45,463 nt of DNA from Chthoniobacteraceae bacterium (GCA_947449735.1 CANFTB010000008.1:68071-113533), one strand, 5' to 3'. Shown: positions 27,954 to 38,255, counted from the first letter of the stretch. Notes: a model not told the origin generated them from the sequence alone. Numbers and translations: made by a program.

Positions 27954-30900
27954 CTACGGAAGCGTCTCAATGAAAGTCAGAAGGTCCGCCATGTCCTCGA
28001 CGCTCATGCCAGTTTCAATCCCCTCGGGCATGAGGCTCTGGCCACTCGAACTGGTCCCCTTGATGTTGGAGCGCCGGACCGTCTGCCGGATGCCTCCCGG
28101 CATCACCAAGGTCAGGCTTTCCGCCGTGTCCTCTGCAATGAAGCCGCTGAAGCTCTGCTCGTCCTTGGTCTGTACCGTAAAAACGAGGTACTGGGCGGCG
28201 ACCTCCTTGTTCGGCTCCAATATAGCCGTCAGCAACGCGTCACGCCCCTTGGTCTTGACCGTGACAAGGTCCGGTCCGACTTGAAGTCCCTCAGTCCCTG
28301 CACGGTGGCACGCCAGACACCTCTGCGAGTACACGTCATGCCCGCGCTTTGAATCCCCCCGTCTCGAGGCGGCTTCCTTGTACCTCTCCACGACAGCCTC
28401 CCTGGACTGGGGCAGCACGGATGCCAGCGACTCTTTTGCCAGCGCGCTTATCTTCACCGACTTGCTCCGCACAAGCGACTGGACCTGCGCCGCGCTGAAA
28501 TCAGCCGCGGCAAGCTTCCCCTCGGCAACCGCCGCCAAAAGCAGCTCAGTCCACGGCTCCCTTACCAGCAGGCCCCGAAGCGCCGCGTCCCGAGCCCGCG
28601 CGCCCAATCCCGCCCACTCTCCAAGAACAGCCTTCGCCCCGTCAGCCGCCGTCTGCCCCAAAAGAAATCCAACAGCGCTTGCCTGGACCTCATCCGGTTG
28701 TCCGGCAGCAACGCAGGCCTTCAATGCGGGACCGCCCAGCGCAGACGGAGCAACAGCAAGCATCCGGAGAGCAGACAGACGGTCCATCCCGGAGGCGCCT
28801 CCGTCGGCCGCCGCAGCCGCCGCGGTCTTGAATACCGCCGTCAAAACACCCTGCCCGTCAGTTTTTTCCAACGTCGTTCCCGCCCGTCGAAACCCTTCGG
28901 ATGCCGCCTGCAGCACCTCGGGCTCGGGGTGCCGCTTCGCCAGCAACTCCACCAACTCCTCGCGTCCGGATTCCGAAACAGACGCGGCTTGCACCTCAAA
29001 TAAGCGCGCAAGAAAAGGGGCCGCCTCGCCCGCAAACGCGTCATCCTGCGACAGCGGTGCAAACAGGACCCGGGACACCACGGACGCCGGAGCGCTCAGC
29101 AGCGCGGGGCCAATCCACGGGTGTCGGTGGTCCCGCCGCGCCAGCTGCAGCAAAGCCGCGTCCATCGCGAGAGAGCCTCCGCGCCTGAACCCGCTCGCAA
29201 GCGTCAGCGCGAGTTGAAAGCGCACACGCGGACTTTCGTCCGCAAAGAGCGCGGCCGCCTTCGCCCAAACGCTGGAAGCAGACGGCAGCGGCGGATCTCG
29301 CCGCTCCAACAGGGCAAGGGCGCGCTCCCGGACGGCCGCCTCCGGAGCATGTAGCCCCGCGGCCAGGCTGCTTTCGCTCAAGGCATTCAAACCCTCCAGA
29401 ACACCCAGCGCATGCAGTTTTGAAACGCCGCTTCCGCTCCTGAGCAAGGTCTCAAGCGAAGGAACCACCGACCTGTCCTGTCGCTCGTAAAGAAGCCTCT
29501 GAGCGGTGTCCCGGTGCCACCCATTGCTGTGCGCAAGAGTGCGCACCAGCTCCTCCGAGGGCTCGCCCCCCAGAGAGACCGGCCGCCCAATCCGCGCGGC
29601 TCCGTTCTCGGGAGCAATTCGGTACACGCGGCCCCGGTCGTTCCCACTGTTGAGGTCGAGGTGTTTCTTGATCTCATCCGGAATAGACCACGGATGTTCG
29701 ATGACCTCGCGGTACATGTCGCACACGTACAGACAGCCGTCCGGAGCGTTGGCAAAGTTCACCACCCGCACCCACGTGTCCGTGCTGGCTGCAAACTCGA
29801 ACGCCAGCTCATCCACCGGCCGCGCGCCTGTCACGCTCACTCCATCCTCGGACGCCTGGATGACCTTCCGGTGCACAAGCTGTCCGCCGGCGTCCCCCGT
29901 GAACGTATTGTTCACAAAAGAGGCACCGTAAGCGTCCCCGCGATATACAGTAGTGCCAGTAGCTCCCGTGAAATATCCGCTGACACGCCCGCCGCCCTCA
30001 ACCGCCCCGGGAACCGCCCCCGACACGCGCCAGCGCGTGCGCACGATCCTCCACGGCTCGTCCGGACTGATCCGGAAGACCTCGGCCGCGCCCCCATCCG
30101 CTGCAACGCTCTGCCGGGCTGGGGGCAAAGGCCACGCGGGGTCCGAAGCGTTGCGCTCGGCGTCGTAAACCCAGTGCTGGAGATGGTCCGAGTTTGAACA
30201 TCCGAACTTGCGGCCAAAATCATCAAAGCTCATTCCGTACTGTGCGCCGCCGCTTTCCAACCCGAACTCATAAGTGAGCGGATTGAACCAAAAGTCGCGA
30301 CCGCCGATTTCCTTGGCAGGCAGCTCGGACCGCTTCAAACAGCGCACCTCACCGCGGTTGCCGCCTCCGCAAAGCACATGAATGCGGTTGTCCTGTCCCC
30401 ATTGAAAGCTGTTCAGCAACCCCTGCACGTTGAGAATTTTCAACCCCGTGCCGAACCCGGTGAACACCCTTTCGCGCACCTCTGCCCGACCGTCTCCGTC
30501 CCGGTCTTCAAACCGCCAGATGTCGGGCGTTGCGGCAACAAAGAGCCCGCCGTTTGCCCAGAAAATGCCGGTCGGCCATGGAATGTCGTCTGCAAACACC
30601 CTGCTCGTCTCGTACACCCCGTCGCCGTCCCGGTCCTCGAGCACCGACACGCGCCCCAAGTGCGGAGTGACGTCCCGCATCTCCGAGTAGTCGATCATCT
30701 CGCACACAAACATGCGGCCCCGTTCGTCGAAACAAATGGCGATGGGGTCTCTCACCTGCGGCTCGCTTGCGGCAAGCTGCATCCGGAAGCTGGGCTTCAC
30801 CTTCCAGGTCCCGACGGCGTCCCCCGGGGCAACAGCGGGATAACGCGGCAACTCCTTGGAGGGATCCAGCGCCACGGCGTGATTGGTTTTTCCGTAGGCG

Positions 30901-31007
30901 GCGGAATACGTGGTCTTGGTTTGAATGCCGTCGGCGGCCGAAGCGGCGAGCTCTGCGGCGGCGAAAAGGGCGGAAAAACAGAACGCGGCGGTGGAGGAGA
31001 GGCGCAT
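27954..31007 (-). CDS. Secreted PVC-type dehydrogenase-like beta-propeller / HEAT / cytochrome c protein
   Basis: The 1017-residue protein has a signal peptide ([24 protein letters not shown], in two blocks). An N-terminal six-bladed propeller of the Pirellula/Verrucomicrobium type follows: [46 protein letters not shown] and [21 protein letters not shown]. The middle (about residues 480-860) is Ala/Leu-rich and HEAT-like. The C-terminus has one heme site [18 protein letters not shown] at about residue 897 and ends in the Pirellula/Verrucomicrobium heme-binding domain. These proteins are thought to oxidise sugars or alcohols; substrate unknown. The start at 31007 places the signal peptide at the N-terminus. 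Confidence 0.88.
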   Translation of the reverse strand: MRLSSTAAFCFSALFAAAELAASAADGIQTKTTYSAAYGKTNHAVALDPSKELPRYPAVAPGDAVGTWKVKPSFRMQLAASEPQVRDPIAICFDERGRMFVCEMIDYSEMRDVTPHLGRVSVLEDRDGDGVYETSRVFADDIPWPTGIFWANGGLFVAATPDIWRFEDRDGDGRAEVRERVFTGFGTGLKILNVQGLLNSFQWGQDNRIHVLCGGGNRGEVRCLKRSELPAKEIGGRDFWFNPLTYEFGLESGGAQYGMSFDDFGRKFGCSNSDHLQHWVYDAERNASDPAWPLPPARQSVAADGGAAEVFRISPDEPWRIVRTRWRVSGAVPGAVEGGGRVSGYFTGATGTTVYRGDAYGASFVNNTFTGDAGGQLVHRKVIQASEDGVSVTGARPVDELAFEFAASTDTWVRVVNFANAPDGCLYVCDMYREVIEHPWSIPDEIKKHLDLNSGNDRGRVYRIAPENGAARIGRPVSLGGEPSEELVRTLAHSNGWHRDTAQRLLYERQDRSVVPSLETLLRSGSGVSKLHALGVLEGLNALSESSLAAGLHAPEAAVRERALALLERRDPPLPSASSVWAKAAALFADESPRVRFQLALTLASGFRRGGSLAMDAALLQLARRDHRHPWIGPALLSAPASVVSRVLFAPLSQDDAFAGEAAPFLARLFEVQAASVSESGREELVELLAKRHPEPEVLQAASEGFRRAGTTLEKTDGQGVLTAVFKTAAAAAADGGASGMDRLSALRMLAVAPSALGGPALKACVAAGQPDEVQASAVGFLLGQTAADGAKAVLGEWAGLGARARDAALRGLLVREPWTELLLAAVAEGKLAAADFSAAQVQSLVRSKSVKISALAKESLASVLPQSREAVVERYKEAASRRGDSKRGHDVYSQRCLACHRAGTEGLQVGPDLVTVKTKGRDALLTAILEPNKEVAAQYLVFTVQTKDEQSFSGFIAEDTAESLTLVMPGGIRQTVRRSNIKGTSSSGQSLMPEGIETGMSVEDMADLLTFIETLP

Positions 31008-31115
31008 GTGAGCGAGGCGGTCCGGTAGACTGTATACTGAGCTATCCACCGTCCGTCTCTTTTGCCAGCGCAATATTCACCGACCAACACCAAGGCCTAC
31101 CAGGAGCCGCCCGCC

Positions 31116-31979
31116 TCAGCCCCGGCGTCCCCCCACCAAGCGCCGCAGAATCGTCACCGGCAGCAGCAGGACCTGCAAAACCAGCCCGACCGAGCCTGCC
31201 ACCCAGGACATGGGAAAACGCAGAATGCGGAACACGGGCGCTAGCCCTCGCTGCAGCCCGGGCCGCTTTGAATAGAACAGTGAGGCGGCCACAATCATCG
31301 CGATCCCGATGAACTTTTCAAACGCGCTCACGTGCACGGGCCCGGGCAGGACCTGCAGCCCGCTGTGGGGGTCGCTTAGCAGTTCTACGGCCAGAATGCA
31401 GCCGACGTAGCCGATGAGCAAAAACGCCACGTCCCCTAGAATTGGATACTTGTCGATCAGCTTGATGCAGGCGCCCGCCACAAACCGGAGTGCCAGAATT
31501 CCAATGAAAACTCCGGTGCAAACCACCCAGAGTTTGGGGCTCATGGCGACCGCGGCCACCACGTTATCCACGCTGAGGCTGAGATCCATGATCTCGATGG
31601 CGATGATCGTCGAAACAAGCCCGCCCCGGCCTGCGTCGTGCACCGAGTCCGCCTCGGCGTCCTCCGTGAAGTGCTTGCACATCAGGTACACCAGATAAAC
31701 CGAGCCGCCGATTTTGATCCAGGGATTGGCAATGATCCAGGCAGCCAGAGCCATGCAGATCCCCCTGAAAAGATAGGCCCCGAGGATCCCGAACCGAAGC
31801 GCCAGCTTTTGCTGGGTCTCGGGAAGGTGCTTTGCCATGGCGGCGATGGCGAGCGCGTTATCCACGCTCAGCAGCCCCTCGATTATAATGAGGGACAGAA
31901 TGACCGGCGCGGCCCCGGCGATCTCAGCCAGCCCGGGCAAGGTGAAACCTGGAAACCATTCAGAAAGGACTGCAGTCAT
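31116..31979 (-). CDS. TerC-family integral membrane protein
   Basis: The 287-residue protein has about eight helices and the TerC signature twice: LSVDNALAIAAMAKHLP near residue 38 and MDLSLSVDNVVAAVAM near 130, each with the conserved Asp-Asn pair. TerC-family proteins are implicated in metal handling, such as manganese export (Alx/MntX-like members). The ZIP-like/cNMP gene is next upstream on the same strand, 98 bases away, so the two may form a metal-transport unit. Substrate is inferred only from family. Confidence 0.88.
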   Translation of the reverse strand: MTAVLSEWFPGFTLPGLAEIAGAAPVILSLIIIEGLLSVDNALAIAAMAKHLPETQQKLALRFGILGAYLFRGICMALAAWIIANPWIKIGGSVYLVYLMCKHFTEDAEADSVHDAGRGGLVSTIIAIEIMDLSLSVDNVVAAVAMSPKLWVVCTGVFIGILALRFVAGACIKLIDKYPILGDVAFLLIGYVGCILAVELLSDPHSGLQVLPGPVHVSAFEKFIGIAMIVAASLFYSKRPGLQRGLAPVFRILRFPMSWVAGSVGLVLQVLLLPVTILRRLVGGRRG

Positions 31980-32077
31980 AGGATCGCTGTTGCTCCACTA
32001 CACGCGCAGACACGGCCCGACGCAAAGGCAATCCCCTGCAGACTTCCTCGCCTCAATAAATCGGACGGACGGACGGC

Positions 32078-33502
32078 TCAGTGGGCGACCCGTGCGATTT
32101 CCAAAGCCGTCAGGAAGAAGGCTACTGAAAATCCACCAATGGTCGTGAGTCCCACCACGTCCCCTCCCTCTTCATACGCATGCGGAAACATGACCTGGGC
32201 CACCAAAGCCAGAATCGCGCCGCCGGAAACAGCCTCGCAAAGCGCAAGCACCTCGACGGGCGCGCTCGGCAGGAATGCGTTCCCCACAGCCCCGCAAATC
32301 GCCGCGATGAAAATCAAAGACCCCCAGAGGCCGTAGATCTTGGCGTTGGAATAACCGGCATGCCGCATGGTGTTAGCGCTGGCCATCGCCTCGGGGAGGT
32401 TCGCCAGGAAAATCGCCACCAGGAGTGTGGGGTTGAAGGTCGAAATCCCCATGAACGTCGCACCGATCACCAGCGAGCCCGGGATGGCGTCCAGAATGTT
32501 GCCGATCCAGATCGCAAGCGGGTTCCCCCCCTCGTGCTCCGAGAGGGTCTGCTGGATTTCGCCCGCATGCAGGCGCTTCATGCTCGCGGCCGCCATCTCC
32601 TCCCATTCCGCGCTGTCCATCACCCCCGCCTGCTTCTGGATACTTTCCAAGGTGTGGTGCTCGGCCAGCTTCAGGATCGCCTCCCGGATCTTCGGGGAGT
32701 CCTTTATCAGGTGCTCGAAGTCATCCTTGTCTATCTTCATCGCGGACACGTTTGTCTCCGCAACCACCGTGTTGGCCCGGACGGTGTGGGACACCAAAGC
32801 CATCTCGCCCACGATGTCCCCCGCTTTGACCTCTGAAATCCGTCTTCCGATTCCCGACTCGCCCGCGCCATGCAGGAAAACTCCGAGGCTCCCCTCGTCG
32901 ATGATGTACATTGCCTCAGGCTCCATCCCCTGCCGGAACAGCTCCTGGCCGGACTCAAATTTGCAGTCCCGTAAATAGGGCAAAATGTGGTCGATCTCGG
33001 TGGGCGGCAACGTACGAATCACCGCATTCTTGGACAACCGCTCCAGCAAACCGGCGTGCCCCGCCCGCTTCTCCTCCATCGCGTGCCTGCGGGCGTTCGT
33101 CTTGTGCCGCGCCGCACCGCCGAATTTGTCGACCAGAATGTTGCTGTAGTAATAGATCAGCCCGCCGGCAAGAAAGCCTCCTGCTACAATCGACCACGCC
33201 TTCACATTCGGGATTCCCGAATTCACCAAATGCTGCGTTGTTCCAAACGCAAGGTCGACGGCAAGGGCGTTCACCAAGGCTCCAGAACCGAACGCCAGAA
33301 TGTTCGCGATCGTCTTGTCACTTGCCTTAAAAGTGAGTCCCAGCCACGCCCCGATCACCACGGAAGACATCGCTATGGCCGCCAACAAGGCCGCCATGGC
33401 AATCCGCCCAACCGTTGCCACGCTTTCCGCCGCGGCGGGTGCGTGTTGAGCGACCGCCTGGGTCACCTCCGGAGCTGCCGCGTTCGCAAGTATAATGAGC
33501 AT
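32078..33502 (-). CDS. ZIP-like membrane transporter with inserted cyclic-nucleotide-binding domain
   Basis: The 474-residue protein has three parts. Residues about 30-120 are membrane helices (MSSVVIGAWLGLTF, AFGSGALVNALAVDLAFGT). Residues about 155-265 form a cyclic-nucleotide-binding domain: LRDCKFESGQELFRQG, MYIIDEGSLGVFL and the phosphate-binding cassette GDIVGEMALVSHTVRANTVV with its Glu and Arg. Residues about 330-474 are again membrane helices with ZIP-like motifs, GNILDAIPGSLVIGA, LANLPEAMASAN and CEAVSGGAILALVAQVMFPHA. The ATG at 33502 is preceded by GGGGA. It may gate divalent-cation transport by cAMP, cGMP or c-di-type nucleotides; that is inference. Confidence 0.82.
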   Translation of the reverse strand: MLIILANAAAPEVTQAVAQHAPAAAESVATVGRIAMAALLAAIAMSSVVIGAWLGLTFKASDKTIANILAFGSGALVNALAVDLAFGTTQHLVNSGIPNVKAWSIVAGGFLAGGLIYYYSNILVDKFGGAARHKTNARRHAMEEKRAGHAGLLERLSKNAVIRTLPPTEIDHILPYLRDCKFESGQELFRQGMEPEAMYIIDEGSLGVFLHGAGESGIGRRISEVKAGDIVGEMALVSHTVRANTVVAETNVSAMKIDKDDFEHLIKDSPKIREAILKLAEHHTLESIQKQAGVMDSAEWEEMAAASMKRLHAGEIQQTLSEHEGGNPLAIWIGNILDAIPGSLVIGATFMGISTFNPTLLVAIFLANLPEAMASANTMRHAGYSNAKIYGLWGSLIFIAAICGAVGNAFLPSAPVEVLALCEAVSGGAILALVAQVMFPHAYEEGGDVVGLTTIGGFSVAFFLTALEIARVAH

Positions 33503-33735
33503 AAGAATTCCCCGAAGGTAGATTGCTGCTGAATGAACTGCGTGAGATGCCCTAACCGGCAAATCTTTATCAATCTTAAAACTTGGGTTTCGTCCGATTT
33601 ATCAAGTTTCTCCACCAGCCAAGGATGAGCTTGAAGAAGCAGAGGGTGCACCGTTCACTGACATCTGTCTGCCTTCGGCTGAATGCGTTACCAGCCCTTT
33701 CAGGAACGCTCCTGCAAACTTCGCCCGCACCTCCC

Positions 33736-36645
33736 ATGAAAACTTTACCAGCGAAAGCCGGCACTTCCTACGCGGCAACCCTCTGCCTGAGCGCGCTCGC
33801 CTGCCTGAACGCCTTTGCGGCCGACAGAACCCCTTGGACCGGCTCCAAAATCCAAGGTTCCCCCGAACCTCCCCCTCCCTTTGTCACGGAGCGCCTCGTT
33901 CCAAACCTGACATTCTCAAATCCGCTCGACATCACCATCCTGCCGGGGACCAAACGGCTGGTCGTCGCCGAACAAAACGGCCGGATCTTCTCCTTCGACC
34001 CGGCCTCCGCCTCCGGCCAGGCAGACCTTTTTGCGGACCTTCCCGCCTGCGACCCGGAAATCATCCAGACCTACGCCCTCACCTTCCATCCCCGTTTTTT
34101 AGAGAACCGTTACGTGTTCATCTGGACCATCCTAGATTTCAAGGGTGAAAAGAACCGCGAGAACGGCACGCGCATCCTCCGCTTCAAGGTCACCAACGGC
34201 CCCGTTCCAGGAATCGATCCGGGCAGCGCCACCCCCATTTTTTCCTGGCTGTCCGGCGGTCACAACGGCGGGAACATGCGCTTCGGTCCCGACGGCATGC
34301 TTTACATCGCCACCGGAGACGCCGCACCTCCCGACCCCCCGGACCCGCTGGCAACCGGACAGGACATCAGCGACGTGCTCTCCAGCATCCTGCGCATCGA
34401 CGTCGATCATCCGGAGGTCGGCCGCGCCTACGGCATTCCGAAAGACAATCCGTTTGCAAACGATCCGAAAGCCCGCGGCGAGGTTTGGGCCTACGGACTC
34501 CGCAATCCGTGGCGGATAAGTTTTGATCCGAAATCTGGCGACCTGTTCGTCGGGGACGTGGGCTGGGAGCTGTGGGAGATGATTTACCGCATCAAACCGG
34601 GCGGTAATTACGGCTGGAGCCTGACCGAGGGCAGCCGCCAGGACGTGCTTCCCAACAGACTGCGAGGTCCCTCGCCTGTGTCGCCGCCCTTGATCGCCCA
34701 CTCCCACGAGGAAGCCGCCAGCATCACGGGAGGCGAGTTTTACCATGGCACCCGCCTGCCCTCTCTCAACGGACGCTACATCTACGGCGACTGGCAGACG
34801 GGCACCTTTTGGTCGCTCAAAACGGAGGGAGACCGCGTGGTGGAGCACCGCGAACTCTGCCGCAGCTCGCTGATGCCGGTCTCCTTCGGCAAGGACGCAG
34901 CCGGCGAGCTTCTCATCTGCGACCATCTCGGTGGAGGGATATGGCGTCTGAGCGAAAACCCGAATGCAGGCAAGCAAAGCGCGTTCCCCAGGAAGCTCAG
35001 CGAAACCGGCCTATTTTCAAACACCGCCGCGCAGACCCCCGCCCCAGGCGTTGTCCCCTACTCCATCAACGCCACCCGCTGGGCTGACCACGCCACCTCA
35101 GAACGCTGGGCCGCGTTTCCTGGCGCCGCCGCCGTGACCATCTCGGAGGTGTCCAAAGGCGTTCTCCAGCGCGGACAGTGGCGCTTCCCACAGGGGGCGG
35201 TGCTGGCCAAGACGTACTCTCTCGCCACAGACCGCTCCAAGCCGGAGGCGAAGCAACGCATCGAGACGCAGATCCTTTACTACGACGGTAGCCTCTGGGG
35301 TGCATACAGCTACCGGTGGAACGCCGCTCAGACAGACGCCGACCTCGTTCCCGCGCGCGGCGATGAAACGTCCTTCGCCGTGAAGGACCCAGCCGTCACC
35401 GGCAGTGAAACCCACGAAACCTGGCGCTTCTTCAGCAGGTCCGAATGCGGCCGCTGCCACTCCATGTGGACCAACTTCACCCCGGGTTTCAACACTCTCC
35501 AGCTTGACCGCACGACGGGGGAGGCGCCGGGACGCCAGACAGATCTTCTCGCTAAAATCGGGCTTATACCAGAGGAACCCCGTCTCGCCGACCCCTTCGG
35601 CGACAAGGGAAGTCCCGAACTCCGAGCCCGCTCTTATCTACACGCCAACTGCAGCACATGCCACCGCCAAAACGGAGGCGGGGCAGTGCCAGTCTACCTG
35701 AACATAGAGATCCCGGCGAAAGAGATGAAGGTCCTGAACGTCAAACCGGTTCAGGGCGACCTTGGACTTCCCGATGGACGCCTCGTTGCGCGCGGGGACG
35801 CTGCGCGAAGCGTGCTTCTCTACCGCATGGCCACAGGCGGCCGGGGACACATGCCCTACCTCGGAGGCCGTCTTGTTGATGAACACGGCCTCCTCGTGGT
35901 GCGCGACTGGATCAACGGCATGAACGAAGACCCCAATGACATTCCACCCGAAACACGCGCCCGACGCGCCGCCGAACGCGAGAACTTGCAGAAGCTCAAG
36001 GCGGGCGATCACGCTCCGCTGGAAGCACTGCTTGCCTCAAACAGCGGCGCACTCGACATCCTGCTTGCGGTCGTGGAAGGCTCGCTCCCCGCGGACGTCC
36101 GAAACCAGGCGGTGACAAAAGGGGCGGCGCTCACCGATCCCACCCGCAGGGATCTTTTTGAGAGGCTCCTTCCCGAGTCACAGCGGCGCAAAGTGTTGGG
36201 CGCTGGGTTCAATCCGGAAAGCGTACTCCGCCGCACAGGCGACGCCGAACGCGGAAAGCCGGTGTTCGCGGGCCTCTGCGCCGCATGCCACCAGATCGGC
36301 GCTGCCGGTGTGGATTTCGGACCCGCGCTGGACCACATTGGTTCGAAGTGGAATCGCGAAGCATTGCTGGAGCAAATCGTGTATCCCTCCAAGCTGATCG
36401 ACCCCCAGTGGCAGTCCGCAACGCTCGAACTGGAAGGAGGGGATTCCAAAACCGGCTTTCAAGTTTCAAAAACCGCCGCAACCACGGTGCTAAAAGTGGC
36501 TGGGGGAACCAGTGAAACGATACCCACTTCGAAAGTGCTCAAAACCAACCTTTCGAAGATATCAGCCATGCCCGAGGGGCTCCTGCAGGGGATGACAGCA
36601 CAAGAAGCCGCCGATCTGCTTGAGTACCTCGGCGCTCAAAAGTAA
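33736..36645 (+). CDS. Secreted PQQ-type sugar dehydrogenase fused to cytochrome c modules
   Basis: The 969-residue protein has a signal peptide (MKTLPAKAGTSYAATLCLSA, cleaved near AFA-AD) and an N-terminal soluble glucose/sorbosone dehydrogenase propeller: FSNPLDITILPGTKRLVVAE, SGGHNGGNMRFGPDGMLYIA, EVWAYGLRNPWRISFDP and GDVGWELWEMIYRI. Three heme sites follow: CGRCH at residue 571, CSTCH at 639 and CAACH at 848, the last in a Pirellula/Verrucomicrobium-type domain ending in QEAADLLEYL. It probably oxidises sugars outside the cell membrane and hands electrons to cytochrome c. The start at 33736 gives the signal peptide; the frame extends to 33583 without support. It is divergent from the ZIP-like gene; the 233 bases between hold promoters I cannot define. 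Confidence 0.88.
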   Translation: MKTLPAKAGTSYAATLCLSALACLNAFAADRTPWTGSKIQGSPEPPPPFVTERLVPNLTFSNPLDITILPGTKRLVVAEQNGRIFSFDPASASGQADLFADLPACDPEIIQTYALTFHPRFLENRYVFIWTILDFKGEKNRENGTRILRFKVTNGPVPGIDPGSATPIFSWLSGGHNGGNMRFGPDGMLYIATGDAAPPDPPDPLATGQDISDVLSSILRIDVDHPEVGRAYGIPKDNPFANDPKARGEVWAYGLRNPWRISFDPKSGDLFVGDVGWELWEMIYRIKPGGNYGWSLTEGSRQDVLPNRLRGPSPVSPPLIAHSHEEAASITGGEFYHGTRLPSLNGRYIYGDWQTGTFWSLKTEGDRVVEHRELCRSSLMPVSFGKDAAGELLICDHLGGGIWRLSENPNAGKQSAFPRKLSETGLFSNTAAQTPAPGVVPYSINATRWADHATSERWAAFPGAAAVTISEVSKGVLQRGQWRFPQGAVLAKTYSLATDRSKPEAKQRIETQILYYDGSLWGAYSYRWNAAQTDADLVPARGDETSFAVKDPAVTGSETHETWRFFSRSECGRCHSMWTNFTPGFNTLQLDRTTGEAPGRQTDLLAKIGLIPEEPRLADPFGDKGSPELRARSYLHANCSTCHRQNGGGAVPVYLNIEIPAKEMKVLNVKPVQGDLGLPDGRLVARGDAARSVLLYRMATGGRGHMPYLGGRLVDEHGLLVVRDWINGMNEDPNDIPPETRARRAAERENLQKLKAGDHAPLEALLASNSGALDILLAVVEGSLPADVRNQAVTKGAALTDPTRRDLFERLLPESQRRKVLGAGFNPESVLRRTGDAERGKPVFAGLCAACHQIGAAGVDFGPALDHIGSKWNREALLEQIVYPSKLIDPQWQSATLELEGGDSKTGFQVSKTAATTVLKVAGGTSETIPTSKVLKTNLSKISAMPEGLLQGMTAQEAADLLEYLGAQK

Positions 36646-36740
36646 AGTTCGCCGACCCTTCGAATCACCCTAAAAAACAACCGAGCCTAACTGCCTGCGT
36701 TAAAATCAAACCGTCCGGCGGCCAACAGTCCAAACACCAC

Positions 36741-37436
36741 ATGTCCTCGCCATTTTTATTCGTCTCCTGTACGCGGCAGCCTGCCTCGAACGCTGACAGC
36801 TTACTGATTGTGCAGTCCTTTCAGGATCCGGAAATTAGCAAGCAGGCGAAACTCGAAATGGTCTGGGAAAACAAAGAGGGTCTGCCCACGGTCTATAACA
36901 AGAAAATCCAGGAGCACCGGGACTCCGGTGTGGAATACCTCGTTTTTGTTCATGACGACGTTTTCATCGATGATCTGAAGGTCTGCAAAAAGATCCGGAC
37001 GGCACATGAAGCGCTTGGGTACGAAATCATAGGGGTGGCGGGTGGCCTCAACCCCAGAGCCTTTTATAAAGCGGCTTGGCACCAGTTGTGTCAGGTGGCG
37101 AATCTGCGGGGCATGATTTTTAACTTAATGGAAGATGGCAGCCTCCACACAGCCTGGTTTGGTTCCACGCCTTCACGTGTCTCCCTTTTGGACGGCGTGT
37201 TTATGGCGGTGCATCTACCCACCGTCATTGAAAAATCTTGGGCTTTCAATGAACGGTACGACTTTCACCACTATGACCTGGCCGCCTGTCTAGATGCCTT
37301 GAGCAAGGGCATAAGTCTCGGCGTCTATCCTATCCACCTGTTTCACAAGTCGACCGGCCTGCTGTCCTTTGATGATCCCGACTGGCTGGCGAACAATAAA
37401 CGCTTTCTGGAAGAGTATCCTTTGCCCCCCAGATAA
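36741..37436 (+). CDS. StrF-like family 2 glycosyltransferase-like protein
   Basis: The 231-residue protein matches the StrF-like glycosyltransferase group (Glyco_tranf_2_5): PTVYNKKIQEHRDSGVEYLV followed by FVHDDVFIDDLKV, a DxD-like nucleotide-sugar-binding segment, and FGSTPSRVSLLDGVFMAVHL with FHHYDLAACLDALSKG near the end. It probably transfers a sugar to an unknown acceptor in the cytoplasm. Hand counts over two 60-base rows of this gene give about 48-50% GC against about 72% in one row of the preceding gene, which suggests transfer. No other glycan genes are adjacent. Confidence 0.8.
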   Translation: MSSPFLFVSCTRQPASNADSLLIVQSFQDPEISKQAKLEMVWENKEGLPTVYNKKIQEHRDSGVEYLVFVHDDVFIDDLKVCKKIRTAHEALGYEIIGVAGGLNPRAFYKAAWHQLCQVANLRGMIFNLMEDGSLHTAWFGSTPSRVSLLDGVFMAVHLPTVIEKSWAFNERYDFHHYDLAACLDALSKGISLGVYPIHLFHKSTGLLSFDDPDWLANNKRFLEEYPLPPR

Positions 37437-37518
37437 TATCCATAATCTGCGGTTCGTTTCGTTCGGCAGTCCGCACAGCTTTGTAAAGTCTGCCGCTGCA
37501 TCGAAAACAGTCCTTCCC

Positions 37519-37524
37519 TATAAT
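37519..37524 (+). promoter_or_regulatory. Candidate -10 box upstream of phoU
   Basis: A perfect TATAAT lies 75 bases before phoU in the 162-base gap 37437-37598. No good -35 box is found at 16-18 bases. The rest of the gap shows nothing definable, and no clear Pho box was seen. Confidence 0.35.
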
Positions 37525-37598
37525 CTCACAAACCGATCACTCGCGCATCTGATCCCGTGTTTGCTGCAACTCGAAAACGTGTTCAATAAACGGAGCCC

Positions 37599-38255
37599 AT
37601 GAAAGTCTATTGGCAGAATCACCTTTCAGAGCTCCGCGATCTCATTTTAAAAATGGGAAGCCTTGTAGAGCAGAATCTCGAACACGCCATCCAGGCGTTT
37701 CAACAGCGCAACGATTCCCTGGCCGACCTTGTCGAAGAAGAGGATCAGGAGATCGACCAGTACGAGATCAGGATCGATGACTTCGTTGTCTCTTATATCT
37801 CCACCCACGGCCCGAAAGGACAGGACTGCCGCTCGCTCCTTATCGCGAGTAAACTTGGAACCGCCTTGGAAGAGATAGCGGACCAGGCAACCACGATCGC
37901 CCGACGCGCCAGACACTTGAATAAAGTGCCGCTTTTCACCCAGTCCACAGCCATCTACAGCATGCTGCCCGAGGTGCAGTCCATGGTCCAAAAGGCCATT
38001 CAGGCCTTCGTGCAACAGGATGTCACACTCGCTCTTGAGGTGATCCGCCAGGACAACTTCGTGGACACCCAGCACAGGGAGACCAAGCGCGAACTCGAGG
38101 TGGCGATCAGCGCGGAACCCACCCTGGCGGGCGCGGGCATCCACCTGTTTACCATGTCAAAGGCACTCGAACGGGCGGCGGACCGCGCTGCAAGCATCGC
38201 GGAGGAAGTCGTGTTCCTCGTAAACGCACAGGACATCCGGCATTCCGAAGTGTGA
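37599..38255 (+). CDS. phoU: PhoU-type phosphate signalling/transport regulator
   Basis: The 218-residue protein is all-helical with two PhoU repeats. The first contains LRDLILKMGSLVEQNLEHAI and EDQEIDQYEIRIDDFVV; the second LPEVQSMVQKAIQAFVQQDV and the metal-binding-like KALERAADRAASIAEEVVFL. PhoU restrains the PhoR kinase when phosphate is plentiful through the Pst transporter. Neither pst nor phoBR genes are adjacent, so its partners lie elsewhere. Length and pattern match the family closely. Confidence 0.93.
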   Translation: MKVYWQNHLSELRDLILKMGSLVEQNLEHAIQAFQQRNDSLADLVEEEDQEIDQYEIRIDDFVVSYISTHGPKGQDCRSLLIASKLGTALEEIADQATTIARRARHLNKVPLFTQSTAIYSMLPEVQSMVQKAIQAFVQQDVTLALEVIRQDNFVDTQHRETKRELEVAISAEPTLAGAGIHLFTMSKALERAADRAASIAEEVVFLVNAQDIRHSEV

